DNA of 64,000 nt from Arthrobacter pascens (GTDB taxonomy: Bacteria > Actinomycetota > Actinomycetes > Actinomycetales > Micrococcaceae), in assembly GCF_030815585.1 (NCBI RefSeq), contig NZ_JAUSWY010000001.1, forward strand, positions 558,001 to 622,000, given 5' to 3'. The notes beneath the pieces were generated by a model. That model ran no database searches, had not been told where the DNA came from, and saw only the letters and a program-made list of their open reading frames with translations. Below are positions 8,945-16,046 of the stretch, one piece after another (within the stretch, counting starts at the first letter, position 1; each line of letters starts with the position of its first letter). Both the position numbers and the translations under genes were made by a program.

Positions 8945-9441
8945 GAGGTCTCACTTTCCGTCCGGTCCGTTGTGGTCCGGGTGTTGATTGCGTTAACGAT
9001 GGCGTCAGCGGCGTTCATCATGGACTCCGCCTGCTGTGGTGACAGATTCCGCGTCGTGGTCTCTTCCAAGGTCCGCCACATGGAGGTGATCGGCTCACGC
9101 ATGGCTCGGCCCTTCTCGGTGAGATGGACGACGAGCACGCGCCGGTCGTGTTCGGCAGGCTGGCGGATAAGAAGGCCGGCGTCTTGCATGCGGCGCAGGG
9201 TCTTGGAGAGGGTGGAGTGGTCGAGTCCGACGCTGGCGAGCAGCTCGGACTGGGTCTGGCCCTCCCGGTCGAAGAGGTGCATGAGCACCAGTTCTTGTCC
9301 GGGATGCAGATCCAGTTGTCGGAGCAGGCCGGCGGCGTAGCCCCGGTGGGCGCGGGCAAGTTGGAAGATCGAGTAGCTCACTGGACCTTGGTCGAAGGTA
9401 GTGGGGATGTGCAGTTTTGGGGTCGGCATCGTTTTGTCCAT
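8941..9441 (-). CDS. MarR family transcriptional regulator
   Basis: 166 residues, a winged-helix MarR protein. The recognition region is QSELLASVGLDHSTLSKTLR, followed by the wing AEHDRRVLVVHLTEKG. It sits inside a redox operon between an oxidoreductase and an SDR gene. It very probably represses the operon through the two GTGGCTAGCCAC-type palindromes at 10500-10541. The ATG directly follows the stop codon of a broken old-yellow-enzyme gene. MarR proteins of such operons usually respond to phenolics, quinones or other electrophiles; that is family knowledge, not visible here. Confidence 0.93.
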   Translation of the reverse strand: MDKTMPTPKLHIPTTFDQGPVSYSIFQLARAHRGYAAGLLRQLDLHPGQELVLMHLFDREGQTQSELLASVGLDHSTLSKTLRRMQDAGLLIRQPAEHDRRVLVVHLTEKGRAMREPITSMWRTLEETTTRNLSPQQAESMMNAADAIVNAINTRTTTDRTESETS

Positions 9442-9543
9442 TCAGCCGCTATGCGTCGGGTAGTCGGTGTAGCCTACAGCGCCACCTCCATAGAAAGTCG
9501 CCGGGTCAGGGTGTTTGTATTCCTTCGGTGCGGTGATGGTCAC
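9442..9543 (-). pseudogene. C-terminal remnant of an old-yellow-enzyme (NemA-like) alkene reductase
   Basis: The last 33 codons before the MarR gene read VTITAPKEYKHPDPATFYGG and continue GAVGYTDYPTHSG. FYGGGAxGYTDYP is the signature C-terminus of N-ethylmaleimide reductase/alkene reductase flavoenzymes (normally about 360 residues). The rest of the gene is absent: only about 20 bases separate this tail from the stop of the oxidoreductase gene. Its TGA is immediately followed by the marR ATG, so the intact ancestor was translationally coupled to marR. This is a deletion remnant inside an otherwise intact operon. Confidence 0.75.
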
Positions 9544-9565
9544 GGGGCGGAAAGCCAGGGCGTGG

Positions 9566-10471
9566 TCAGGCGAGGGTGAGCACGAGCTTGCCGCGGATGT
9601 GCCCGGTATCGCTGACTTGCTGGGCCGTGGCGGCCTGCGTGAGGGGGTAGGCGTTGACTGTGGTGACGAGCTTTCCGATCGCTGCGTCCTGCGCCAGCGC
9701 AGCCAGGCGCTTGGCCGAGCGCTCTGTGGCACCGTTGGCAAAAGTGATCCCGAGCTGGTGAGCGCCGAAATCGGCGAGAGTGACAATCCGGTCGGTGCCA
9801 CCGCGCAGGGTGATGGAGTCCTCGAGCGCCCCCTTCCCTGCGACGTCGAGCACCGCGTCCACACCGTCGGGAGCAAGAGCCCGCACCCGCTCGACCAGCC
9901 CACCCCCGTACAAGGTCGCGTCGGCACCGAGTGAGGCGACATAGTCCTGGTTGCCGGGGCCGGCGGTGCCGATGACATGCACACCGCGGGCAGCGGCGAG
10001 TTGAACCACGATGGTCCCGACCGCTCCTGCGGCACCGTGGACGAGCAAAGTCTCCCCGGGTTCAACGCCGAGCAATTTCAAGACCCGCTCGGCTGCCTCG
10101 CCCGCCACAGGGAGCGATGCCGCGCGTTCCCAGTCAAGTTCGGCCGGCTTGGGGGCGACGATAGTGGCCAGCGCGTACTGGGCGTAGGCGCCGGTATCCG
10201 ACCACCCAACGACCTCGTCCCCCACGCTCACATCCGTCACGCCGACGCCCACTGCGTCCACCGTGCCGGAGACCTCGAAGCCCGGAATTACGGGCAGTGC
10301 CGTCGGGAACACGGCCAGCAGCGCGCCCGAGCGGATCTTCCCGTCCAGCGCGTTCACTCCGGCCGCCCTGACCCGGACACGCACTTGCCCAGGACCGGGG
10401 TGTGGGACCTCGACGTCCACCTCGCGCAGAACATCGGTTCCGCCGAACTGGTCAAACTGGATAGCTTTCAT
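9566..10471 (-). CDS. NADP-dependent alcohol dehydrogenase/quinone oxidoreductase family protein
   Basis: 301 residues, a zinc-free medium-chain dehydrogenase of the quinone oxidoreductase class. The N-terminal GroES-like domain begins MKAIQFDQFGGTDVL. The nucleotide-binding motif GAAGAVGTIVVQLA lies near residue 140. The start is set by the ATG at 10471 with a purine-rich site (GAGGGAGAAGAG) upstream; a longer frame to 10522 would run into the operator. It is first in an operon with the OYE remnant, marR and an SDR gene. Likely role: reduction of reactive quinones or enones with NADPH. Confidence 0.92.
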   Translation of the reverse strand: MKAIQFDQFGGTDVLREVDVEVPHPGPGQVRVRVRAAGVNALDGKIRSGALLAVFPTALPVIPGFEVSGTVDAVGVGVTDVSVGDEVVGWSDTGAYAQYALATIVAPKPAELDWERAASLPVAGEAAERVLKLLGVEPGETLLVHGAAGAVGTIVVQLAAARGVHVIGTAGPGNQDYVASLGADATLYGGGLVERVRALAPDGVDAVLDVAGKGALEDSITLRGGTDRIVTLADFGAHQLGITFANGATERSAKRLAALAQDAAIGKLVTTVNAYPLTQAATAQQVSDTGHIRGKLVLTLA

Positions 10472-10499
10472 GGTCTCTTCTCCCTCTAAAACGAAATGT

Positions 10500-10541
10500 G
10501 TGGCTAGCCACCTACTATACATGAGATATGTGGCTAGCCAA
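10500..10541 (-). promoter_or_regulatory. MarR operon promoter with two in-phase palindromic operators
   Basis: A perfect 12-bp palindrome GTGGCTAGCCAC (10500-10511) and a near copy with the same 10-bp core TGGCTAGCCA (10531-10540). Their centres are 30 bp apart, about three helical turns. On the minus strand a TTGGCT -35 lies within the upstream copy, 16 bp later comes a TATAGT -10 (10514-10519), and the second palindrome follows the -10. Binding of a dimeric repressor at both would block the promoter. The MarR protein of the operon is the obvious candidate. Confidence 0.75.
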
Positions 10542-10841
10542 GTATCTCGGTGACCAGTCGCGGAAAAGCCGGCACAGGGTCGTCATAGGATGCGGCAAAG
10601 GTATGGCAGCCTAGTGGGTGTACCGCCTGGCGAAGTAGCTGTGGGGGCCAACCCGGATGCCGCCCGAAGGCAACAGATTTTGCCATTCCCATGTGGGGGA
10701 GGGCCTCTCAATGGCCGGCACGGCTAGCATCGCAGTATCAGGACCATCGAACGGATTCCGTGGCAGAACTTTCACATGTCGCCGCAGCACAACGTCCACT
10801 TCCATGCCGAGGCGATCCGTAGGGGGAGGGTCCCATCAAGG
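10542..10841. other. Intergenic region, no supported gene
   Basis: About 300 bases upstream of the MarR operon. Overlapping frames of 64 codons (minus, 10611-10805) and 69 codons (plus, 10657-10866) have no recognisable family. The minus frame has plausible composition but could be a gene fragment. I see nothing else. Confidence 0.4.
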
Positions 10842-10863
10842 GTGTCCCGTTTCTAAGGAACTG
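10842..10863 (+). repeat. Direct repeat, left copy (GTGTCCC-N3-TCTAAGGAA-NTG)
   Basis: This 22-base stretch matches 11946-11967 at 18 of 22 positions and the two bracket the methyltransferase gene at 11049-11837. It is directly followed by a 12-bp-stem hairpin. It could mark ends of a lost mobile or cassette-like element; no transposase is present. Confidence 0.4.
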
Positions 10864-10888
10864 TGATGCTGCGTGGCGCAGCATCACA
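10862..10888 (+). repeat. Inverted repeat hairpin
   Basis: Perfect 12-bp stem TGTGATGCTGCG with a TGG loop and CGCAGCATCACA. There is no T run. It could be a terminator for a lost upstream gene or part of an element end next to the direct repeat. Confidence 0.55.
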
Positions 10889-10900
10889 AAGAGGGAGCCG

Positions 10901-10985
10901 TCCCGGTCCTACCGTGGTGCGGTCATCCTCGTCAGCCACGACGATGCGCTCCTATCCCGGCTTGAGGCCGTGGACCTGGGTCTGT
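10901..10985 (+). pseudogene. Fragment of an ABC-F ATPase C-terminal domain
   Basis: The plus frame reads YRGAVILVSHDDALLSRLEA, matching the region around the switch-His motif (LVSHD) of the second nucleotide-binding domain of ABC-F proteins. The frame then drifts into unrelated sequence. No Walker A or linker remains upstream. It is a short remnant; an intact ABC-F gene lies elsewhere in the window at 56918. Confidence 0.4.
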
Positions 10986-11048
10986 TGCTAGGCATGAGCA
11001 GGCGGCTGTACCGTCGAAGTTGGTCTGCCCATGTGGTGGACTGTGAGG

Positions 11049-11837
11049 GTGACTCAACCAAGCTCTGAAAATTGCCCCTCATCCTCGGCGACTTACCCCA
11101 GATCTGAAAGTGGGGCCTGGTTCTATGACCGTCCCGGCGTGGCTGAGCGGTACGGAGCTCATCGCCACGGCGGAGTGTCCAGCCCGAACTTCGTCATGGA
11201 GGAGCCGGCGCTGCTTGCAGAGCTCGGAGACGTCGCAGGGCTGGATGTCCTGGACCTTGGCTGTGGAGACGCAGCACTGGGGGCAATGCTCCTTGAACTG
11301 GGATGCACCAGCTATCTGGGTATTGATGGTTCCCAGGAGATGGTCACGCGAGCCGAGGTAACACTCCAGGACCCTAGGGGGACAGTGGCCCTTCAGAATA
11401 TGGAGGAGCTGTCGCTTCCTGCCAGGAGCATCGACCTCGCGGTTTCGCGGCTGGCCGTGCATTATCTTGAGGACCTGGACGCCGTTCTGCGTGCCTGCCA
11501 TGCCGCACTGCGTCCCGGCGGGAGGCTGTGCTTCTCAGTCCTTCACCCCGTCATCACCTCATCGGATGTGCAGCCATCGCCAGGACCGCAGGGAAGTTGG
11601 ACCGTTGATGACTACTTCCTGAGTGGAGCCCGGGAGCGCTTGTGGATGGGCGACACAGTGACCTGGTTCCACCGAACCACTGAACAGTATGTGGGTGCAA
11701 TTAGTGGTGCAGGATTCAACCTGACAGCTATGCGCGAGTGCGAACCGGAACCCGGCCGATTCGGCGGAGACGAAGCCGAGTTGGCGCGCAGGAGGCGTGT
11801 TCCGATGTTCCTACTGCTGTCGGCCCGAGCAACCTGA
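11049..11837 (+). CDS. Class I SAM-dependent methyltransferase
   Basis: 262 residues from the GTG at 11049 (18 bases further upstream is also open). Motif I is VLDLGCGDAALG and motif II is LGIDGSQEM. The post-motif segment LAVHYLEDLDAVLRACHAAL and the LRPGGRLCFSVLHPV strand are typical of the UbiE/Methyltransf_11 group of small-molecule methyltransferases. The substrate is unknown. It stands alone in the accessory stretch, bracketed by imperfect direct repeats and preceded by an ABC-F fragment, which suggests it arrived by transfer. Confidence 0.87.
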   Translation: MTQPSSENCPSSSATYPRSESGAWFYDRPGVAERYGAHRHGGVSSPNFVMEEPALLAELGDVAGLDVLDLGCGDAALGAMLLELGCTSYLGIDGSQEMVTRAEVTLQDPRGTVALQNMEELSLPARSIDLAVSRLAVHYLEDLDAVLRACHAALRPGGRLCFSVLHPVITSSDVQPSPGPQGSWTVDDYFLSGARERLWMGDTVTWFHRTTEQYVGAISGAGFNLTAMRECEPEPGRFGGDEAELARRRRVPMFLLLSARAT

Positions 11838-12131
11838 CGCTTGCTCGGTCGTTTCGCCACCCCGAACGGCAGTGGACTGCGCCGTGGACCGGTCTACGGG
11901 TTCTAAAGAATGGCAGTTGCGAGCTGGGAGTGCCGGCCGCGGGAAGTGTCCCAGCTCTAAGGAAGTGGAACGGTGCGCCTCTCGGTGACAGTGCGGCGAG
12001 GAACGGCCACCACTGCTCCTTCGCATTCCGACCAGCGAGTTGAAGGAACCTGTGGGCCGTTGTGCTGTTAGCGGGTCGACTTGCGGGAGCGTTCCGTGTC
12101 CTTGCCGCTGCAAGACCAGCGTCTCTTTCGC
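11838..12131. other. Intergenic region between convergent methyltransferase genes
   Basis: About 290 bases with no supported gene. It contains a TTCTAAAGAA motif near 11900 and the right copy of the direct repeat at 11946-11967. Frames crossing it are shadows of the flanking genes. Confidence 0.45.
11946..11967 (+). repeat. Direct repeat, right copy
   Basis: GTGTCCC, three variable bases, TCTAAGGAA, one variable base, TG. 18 of 22 positions match the left copy at 10842-10863, 1.1 kb away on the other side of a methyltransferase gene. Confidence 0.4.
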
Positions 12132-12875
12132 TCAGCCTCTGTGCCGTGCGAGCAGGCTGAACGCATTCGGGACCTGGCCGTTCCAAGCGGCTGCGTCCAT
12201 GCCGTCGGGCCGCCAGAACGGTTCGGGGTGCTCCTCGAGGTGCAGGATCTCGAAGCCCGCACCGGTGATCGTCATGATCGTCTCGGCGAATGTTCGCTGG
12301 TACTCGACAGCACCGCCTGCAGGAAATGAATCATTGACATGGCTTCGGGCGAAGTACCCACGGTCACTCCGAACCTCGACCTTGTCGCGGTCCCAACTCC
12401 ACAGTGGCGTCAGGGGGTGCGCTTCGTAGATGAAGAGGTGGCCTCCTGGGCGCAACAGGCGGCGCATCTCGGTCAGCCATGCCTCCAGATCGTCGACCCA
12501 GATCAGCGCACCCTTGCCGGTGTAGACGAGGTCGGCCGAATTATCGATGAGTCCACTCGCAGGCAGCGTCGCGGTCACATACCTGCAGTCGACGCCTAGT
12601 TCGTCTGCCCGGCGCTGCGCTGCGGATGCGGCCGTGGGGCTGTAGTCGACACCGGTGACGCTGCCGGCGCCAAGGTGTATCAGCGCGACGTCGTCGATGC
12701 CGTGGCCGCTCATCGGGTGCACCACGTCGGCGTCGACGACGATGTCGCGGAGGACGGCTTCCTCGAGGGGGAGCAGACGGGCGTACTTCGCCTCGTCGAG
12801 CAGCTCGTTGTACTCGTGGATGTGCTTCTGCGACGCTGATTCCCACGCCTGCTGCGTGTTGCCGTGAACGGTCAT
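12132..12875 (-). CDS. Class I SAM-dependent methyltransferase
   Basis: 247 residues. The N-terminal helix AWESASQKHIHEYNELLDEA precedes a Rossmann-like core (IHLGAGSVTGVDYSPTAASA), in which the usual DLGCGxG is reduced to HLGAGS. Later strands read DLVYTGKGALIWVDDLEAWL and RLLRPGGHLFIYEAHPLTPL. The C-terminal EHPEPFWRP segment is found in a group of actinobacterial methyltransferases of unknown substrate. It is unrelated in detail to the methyltransferase that converges on it. It is alone on its strand and in accessory context. Confidence 0.86.
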   Translation of the reverse strand: MTVHGNTQQAWESASQKHIHEYNELLDEAKYARLLPLEEAVLRDIVVDADVVHPMSGHGIDDVALIHLGAGSVTGVDYSPTAASAAQRRADELGVDCRYVTATLPASGLIDNSADLVYTGKGALIWVDDLEAWLTEMRRLLRPGGHLFIYEAHPLTPLWSWDRDKVEVRSDRGYFARSHVNDSFPAGGAVEYQRTFAETIMTITGAGFEILHLEEHPEPFWRPDGMDAAAWNGQVPNAFSLLARHRG

Positions 12876-13106
12876 TACGCCACACTCTCAGATAATCGGT
12901 GCTGACACTATGGCTCGGGTGAAGGATCCGTCATCCCTGAAATGAGGAGTTCGAGTTGGCTAAACAGCCCACGGCCCGTCCTCGTCGTTCGCTAGGTCCA
13001 GCTCACTGCCGGACAGTAGCTGTCAGGAACTAGAGCCAAAAAGCGGTTGATTTAGGGCGACTCCGCACGGGGGCTGGGATCCTGGGCTGACCTTTAGTAT
13101 CGAGGA

Positions 13107-13913
13107 ATGACTCAGCAGCAGGTTAAGGCACTTCGGCGACGGTACTCCCGCCACGAGTGGAGTCCGGTCAGCACCGGCTGCTCTGGCGCGCTGGTTTACA
13201 GGCTGGGAGGAGCCAGCGACCTGTATGTGAAGGTAGCCCGCGTGACTGCACATCTCGACACTGGATATCATTTGGCCGCCGAGTCCGACCGGCTGGGCTG
13301 GCTTGCCAAGGCCGGAATTCCCGCCCCCGAGGTTGTCGAATACGACCCCTCCGACGACTGCGCTTGGTTGGTCACAACGGCCGTACCAGGGCGGTCGGCC
13401 GCTGAACACTGGCCGGCCGACCAGCGGACTTACGTGATAGACGCCCTGGCCGATGTCACCCTCACCCTGCACGGCCTACCGATCGATGACTGTCCTTACG
13501 ACCGGAGTCTCGCCGTCACCGTGCCTGCCGCTGAGCACGCAGCCCGGCTGCATCTGGTTGATCTCGAACGGCTGGACCCCGCCTATGAGGGTTGGACACC
13601 GCAGCAGCTTCTCGAAGATGCTCACGCCACTGTGCCCACCTTCGAAGATCTAGTCGTCTGCCACGGGGATCTCTGCCTGCCGAACGTACTGCTCGACCCT
13701 GACACTCTCGCGGTTACAGGGCTCATCGACGTCGGCCGCCTTGGGCGCGCCGACCGTTACGCCGACCTCGCCCTAGCCTCCCGTAGTATCACCAGTACCC
13801 TGAACCCCCAGTACGGCGTTCTCCACGCCGATCGTTACCTCACCCGCTATGGCGCGGACCAGGTCGACACCGACCGAGTCACGTTCTATCGGCTCCTCGA
13901 CCAGTTCTTCTGA
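13107..13913 (+). CDS. APH(3')-like aminoglycoside phosphotransferase
   Basis: 268 residues, the length of aminoglycoside 3'-phosphotransferases (264-271). Key motifs are intact: the nucleotide-positioning Lys in LYVKVA near residue 43, the catalytic loop HGDLCLPN with Asp at about 188, the metal-binding IDVGRLG with Asp near 208 followed by ADRYADLA, and the C-terminus FYRLLDQFF, close to the FYRLLDEFF of known enzymes. It would transfer phosphate from ATP to the 3'-OH of kanamycin/neomycin-type drugs. Activity is inferred. It starts a short run with a P-loop kinase and an acetyltransferase, all in the accessory stretch. Confidence 0.9.
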   Translation: MTQQQVKALRRRYSRHEWSPVSTGCSGALVYRLGGASDLYVKVARVTAHLDTGYHLAAESDRLGWLAKAGIPAPEVVEYDPSDDCAWLVTTAVPGRSAAEHWPADQRTYVIDALADVTLTLHGLPIDDCPYDRSLAVTVPAAEHAARLHLVDLERLDPAYEGWTPQQLLEDAHATVPTFEDLVVCHGDLCLPNVLLDPDTLAVTGLIDVGRLGRADRYADLALASRSITSTLNPQYGVLHADRYLTRYGADQVDTDRVTFYRLLDQFF

Positions 13914-13979
13914 TCGCACCAATCAGAACTCTTCGTTCATGATGCGAGTCGCTCGTCCAATTCCATTACGATTGGCGAA

Positions 13980-14513
13980 ATGCGCTTAGTGATGTTGGGT
14001 GGGGCTCCTGGAGTTGGAAAGACCAGCGTGGCGAGAGCACTCCTCGGATTGATGGCGGGCGGTGACCCGTTGGTTCAATGGATCGACGTCGACGCGCTGT
14101 GGCAACACCAACCCTGGCGGGTGGATGACCGAACAAAACTGATGGTCCAGAGAAACCTCCAGGCCGTGCTGGCAAACGCGGATGCTGCCGGCGTCGACGT
14201 CGTGATCGTGACCTGGGTCTACCAAAGCGGGGAGTTTCATAGACTGGTTGCAGATCTGGCTCCACTGAATTGGGAAACCTTCACGGTACAACTCCGGGCG
14301 AGTGCGACGGTCTGGCGCGAACGGTTCGCCCTTGATACAGCCCGTCCAGCTATCGACGCATTCTATGAGCATCGCTACTTTGCCGCTCAGTCGACGCCCG
14401 CGGATCACATTATTGAGACTGACGGTTTGGGCGTGACTCAGATCGCGACGATGATTCTCAGGCTGTTGAACCAGGGCCAGACTTCGTTAGGAGGATCCGT
14501 TGGCAATAGCTGA
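13980..14513 (+). CDS. P-loop AAA-type kinase/ATPase, small
   Basis: 177 residues. The Walker A is GGAPGVGKTSVARA (residues 7-20). An acidic DVDALW near residue 37 and VVIVTWVYQSGEF near 77 correspond to the substrate-binding and strand-3 regions of small nucleotide/shikimate-like kinases and Zeta/CPT-type phosphotransferases. Arg-rich WRERFALDTARP could be the lid. The substrate is unknown; phosphorylation of a small molecule such as an antibiotic is one option. Its 3' end overlaps the GNAT gene by 14 bases, so the two are probably co-expressed. Confidence 0.8.
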   Translation: MRLVMLGGAPGVGKTSVARALLGLMAGGDPLVQWIDVDALWQHQPWRVDDRTKLMVQRNLQAVLANADAAGVDVVIVTWVYQSGEFHRLVADLAPLNWETFTVQLRASATVWRERFALDTARPAIDAFYEHRYFAAQSTPADHIIETDGLGVTQIATMILRLLNQGQTSLGGSVGNS

Positions 14514-14988
14514 TGATCCTGTTTCCGTGGTTGCTGACCATGGAGTTGCAGGCGTCAGGGAGTCGGCAGCGATTTGGGTACATGCAAAGGCATACCGTGA
14601 CCGGAATTCAAATCCGGCCACGGTTGAAGAAACCATGCCGGGCATCCGGAGCCGCCTCGACCTTGATGGGGCGGTGCTGCTACTTGCTCAGCGCAGTGGC
14701 TCTTCTGTGGGCTTTATTCTGTTTGCACCCCGTGAGCGGACCCTGGAGATCTTCTATCTTGGTGTTGCCCCCGAGATGTGGGGCCGAGGCATTGGGAGGC
14801 GTTTGCTCCTCAGCGCCGAGGATCATGCGCGAAAGATTGGCCAGCAGGCCCTTGAACTGTGGGTCATTAATGATAATGACCGTGCTATCCATGTTTACGA
14901 GAGATCCGGTTTTGTCGCTACTGAAGAGCTGAAGCGGGACGTAAAATCAGGGCGCCTCGAACGACGTTTCCTCAGGCCTCTAAGCTAG
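14500..14988 (+). CDS. GNAT family N-acetyltransferase
   Basis: 162 residues with the acetyl-CoA binding core LGVAPEMWGRGIGRRLLLSA (the R/Q-x-x-G-x-G/A element at GRGIGRRL) and the C-terminal VYERSGFVATEE that closes GNAT folds. The start is a TTG, chosen because a strong AGGAGG site sits 5 bases upstream and the frame begins there. It overlaps the preceding P-loop kinase gene, indicating translational coupling. The substrate is not determinable. Confidence 0.88.
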   Translation: MAIADDPVSVVADHGVAGVRESAAIWVHAKAYRDRNSNPATVEETMPGIRSRLDLDGAVLLLAQRSGSSVGFILFAPRERTLEIFYLGVAPEMWGRGIGRRLLLSAEDHARKIGQQALELWVINDNDRAIHVYERSGFVATEELKRDVKSGRLERRFLRPLS

Positions 14989-15075
14989 ATGGAATGCTGG
15001 CCCGCGCCCACTAGACGGCCCGGAGTCCACGGTGTGCGTGGATCTGGCAACGTCGGGGCTGTTCAGCGCATAAAG

Positions 15076-15219
15076 TCAGTGCATAAAGCCACTCCCATCC
15101 CTGCCGCGGTCGTACTTACCGCAACGCGTGCAGCGCCTATAGCGGCCGCTGCCATCCTCTGTGGATTCTATGTGCCAAACGTGGCGCAAGTTCAGTTTGC
15201 ACATCAGGATCTTGAGCAT
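15076..15219 (-). CDS. Small zinc-ribbon-like protein
   Basis: 47 residues beginning MLKILMCKLNLRHVWHIES, with a CTRCGKYD motif near the C-terminus and an upstream Cys and His that could complete a metal site. Short actinobacterial proteins with the RHVW...CxRCGK pattern are common and uncharacterised. The ATG at 15219 has a GGAG ribosome site; the frame stays open to 15330 but that extension has no family character. It is too short for firm assignment. Confidence 0.5.
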   Translation of the reverse strand: MLKILMCKLNLRHVWHIESTEDGSGRYRRCTRCGKYDRGRDGSGFMH

Positions 15220-15281
15220 GGCTCTCCGTTCCGAAGCACGCTTAACACGCAAACCAAGTTCGCCACGTGACCCATCCAAGT

Positions 15282-15722
15282 TTATGCGGCGCCTCTTGTG
15301 GCCGCCAGTGAAACATGCCTCCGGTGGCACGTAGAAGCCTCAGCGAACAGCAGCTTATAGACGTAAGGCACGACGACGGTAGCAAGCTTCGCGTTCGGTG
15401 GAACGGACCACCTGGTCGCCCTGTCCGCTCTGGCGCGAGGTTCATGAACGGCAAACTCGTCGAACGACCCGACGAATCGGGAGGTGATCAGCAAGCCGCG
15501 TGACCAGGGTGGCCGTGGGACCGGTCGGCATGTCGCCAGCATCTGCGCGTGCCCCCGGTACGTGTTGGTCAAGAAGACCATCCGCTGCTTCTGGTCGTAC
15601 AGGGCGAGGCGGTGGTCGAGCAGTTCGGGGCCTTGTTTGCCCCAGTACCGCCCCATTTGCCGCTCTGGGCGCCGAAGCCCGTCGAGGCTGGTAAAGACGT
15701 CGAAAGTGTAGGTCGCGGTCAT
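15282..15722 (-). pseudogene. Degraded RibD-C/dihydrofolate-reductase family gene
   Basis: The first 60 residues from the ATG at 15722 (MTATYTFDVFTSLDGL, YWGKQGPELLDHRLALYDQ, RMVFLTNTYRGHAQML) match the start of actinobacterial DHFR/RibD-C family reductases, normally about 190 residues. After that the frame turns into Arg/Pro-rich sequence with no family features. A possible continuation (TLVTRL) appears in another frame, indicating a frameshift and small deletions. It is not expected to be functional. Confidence 0.7.
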
Positions 15723-15786
15723 GATGAAGAGCCGGCCAGCCGGGCTAACGTACCCTTGCCCATATGGGGCCGTGGATGAACAAGCG

Positions 15787-15885
15787 ATGAAGGAGTGGCA
15801 ACTGCCAGTTATCACGCTGCTTTTCGTGGCTGCCTTTGTGATTCTCTATCTCAACGGTTTCTTAGGAAACTCCGCGGTTCCTTAA
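15787..15885 (+). CDS. Putative 32-residue single-span membrane peptide
   Basis: The frame reads MKEWQLPVITLLFVAAFVIL and ends YLNGFLGNSAVP: a short charged start, one strongly hydrophobic helix of about 17 residues, then a polar tail. An in-frame GTG at 15772 is an alternative start. It lies divergent to the degraded reductase gene. Small membrane peptides of this kind are plausible but nothing else supports expression. Confidence 0.35.
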   Translation: MKEWQLPVITLLFVAAFVILYLNGFLGNSAVP

Positions 15886-16046
15886 GTAAGGGGCTAATGG
15901 GCCGTCCCGGTTCCAAAGAGGTGGGCAGGTCCAGGAACTGTTGGCGTTCTTCTCAATCCTGCAGGCCCGTTCACTGTAGTTAGTCTCCCGGAGCTCAAAC
16001 AACTCACTGGAGTCCCTCCGCTCCGCGAGCCTCTGAGCACTGGGTT
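15886..16046. other. Gap before the rhamnose regulator, nothing recognised
   Basis: No gene, hairpin or repeat that I can support. It forms the right edge of the accessory stretch, next to the 3' end of the LacI-type regulator gene. Confidence 0.4.

Noticed and set aside
11049..14988. Integron-like gene cassette array
   Set aside because: Small unrelated genes suggested cassettes, but orientations differ, no attC-like sites recur between genes and no integrase is seen.
14989..15270. 93-codon plus-strand frame after the GNAT gene
   Set aside because: No ribosome site, no family resemblance, and it overlaps a better minus-strand zinc-ribbon candidate.
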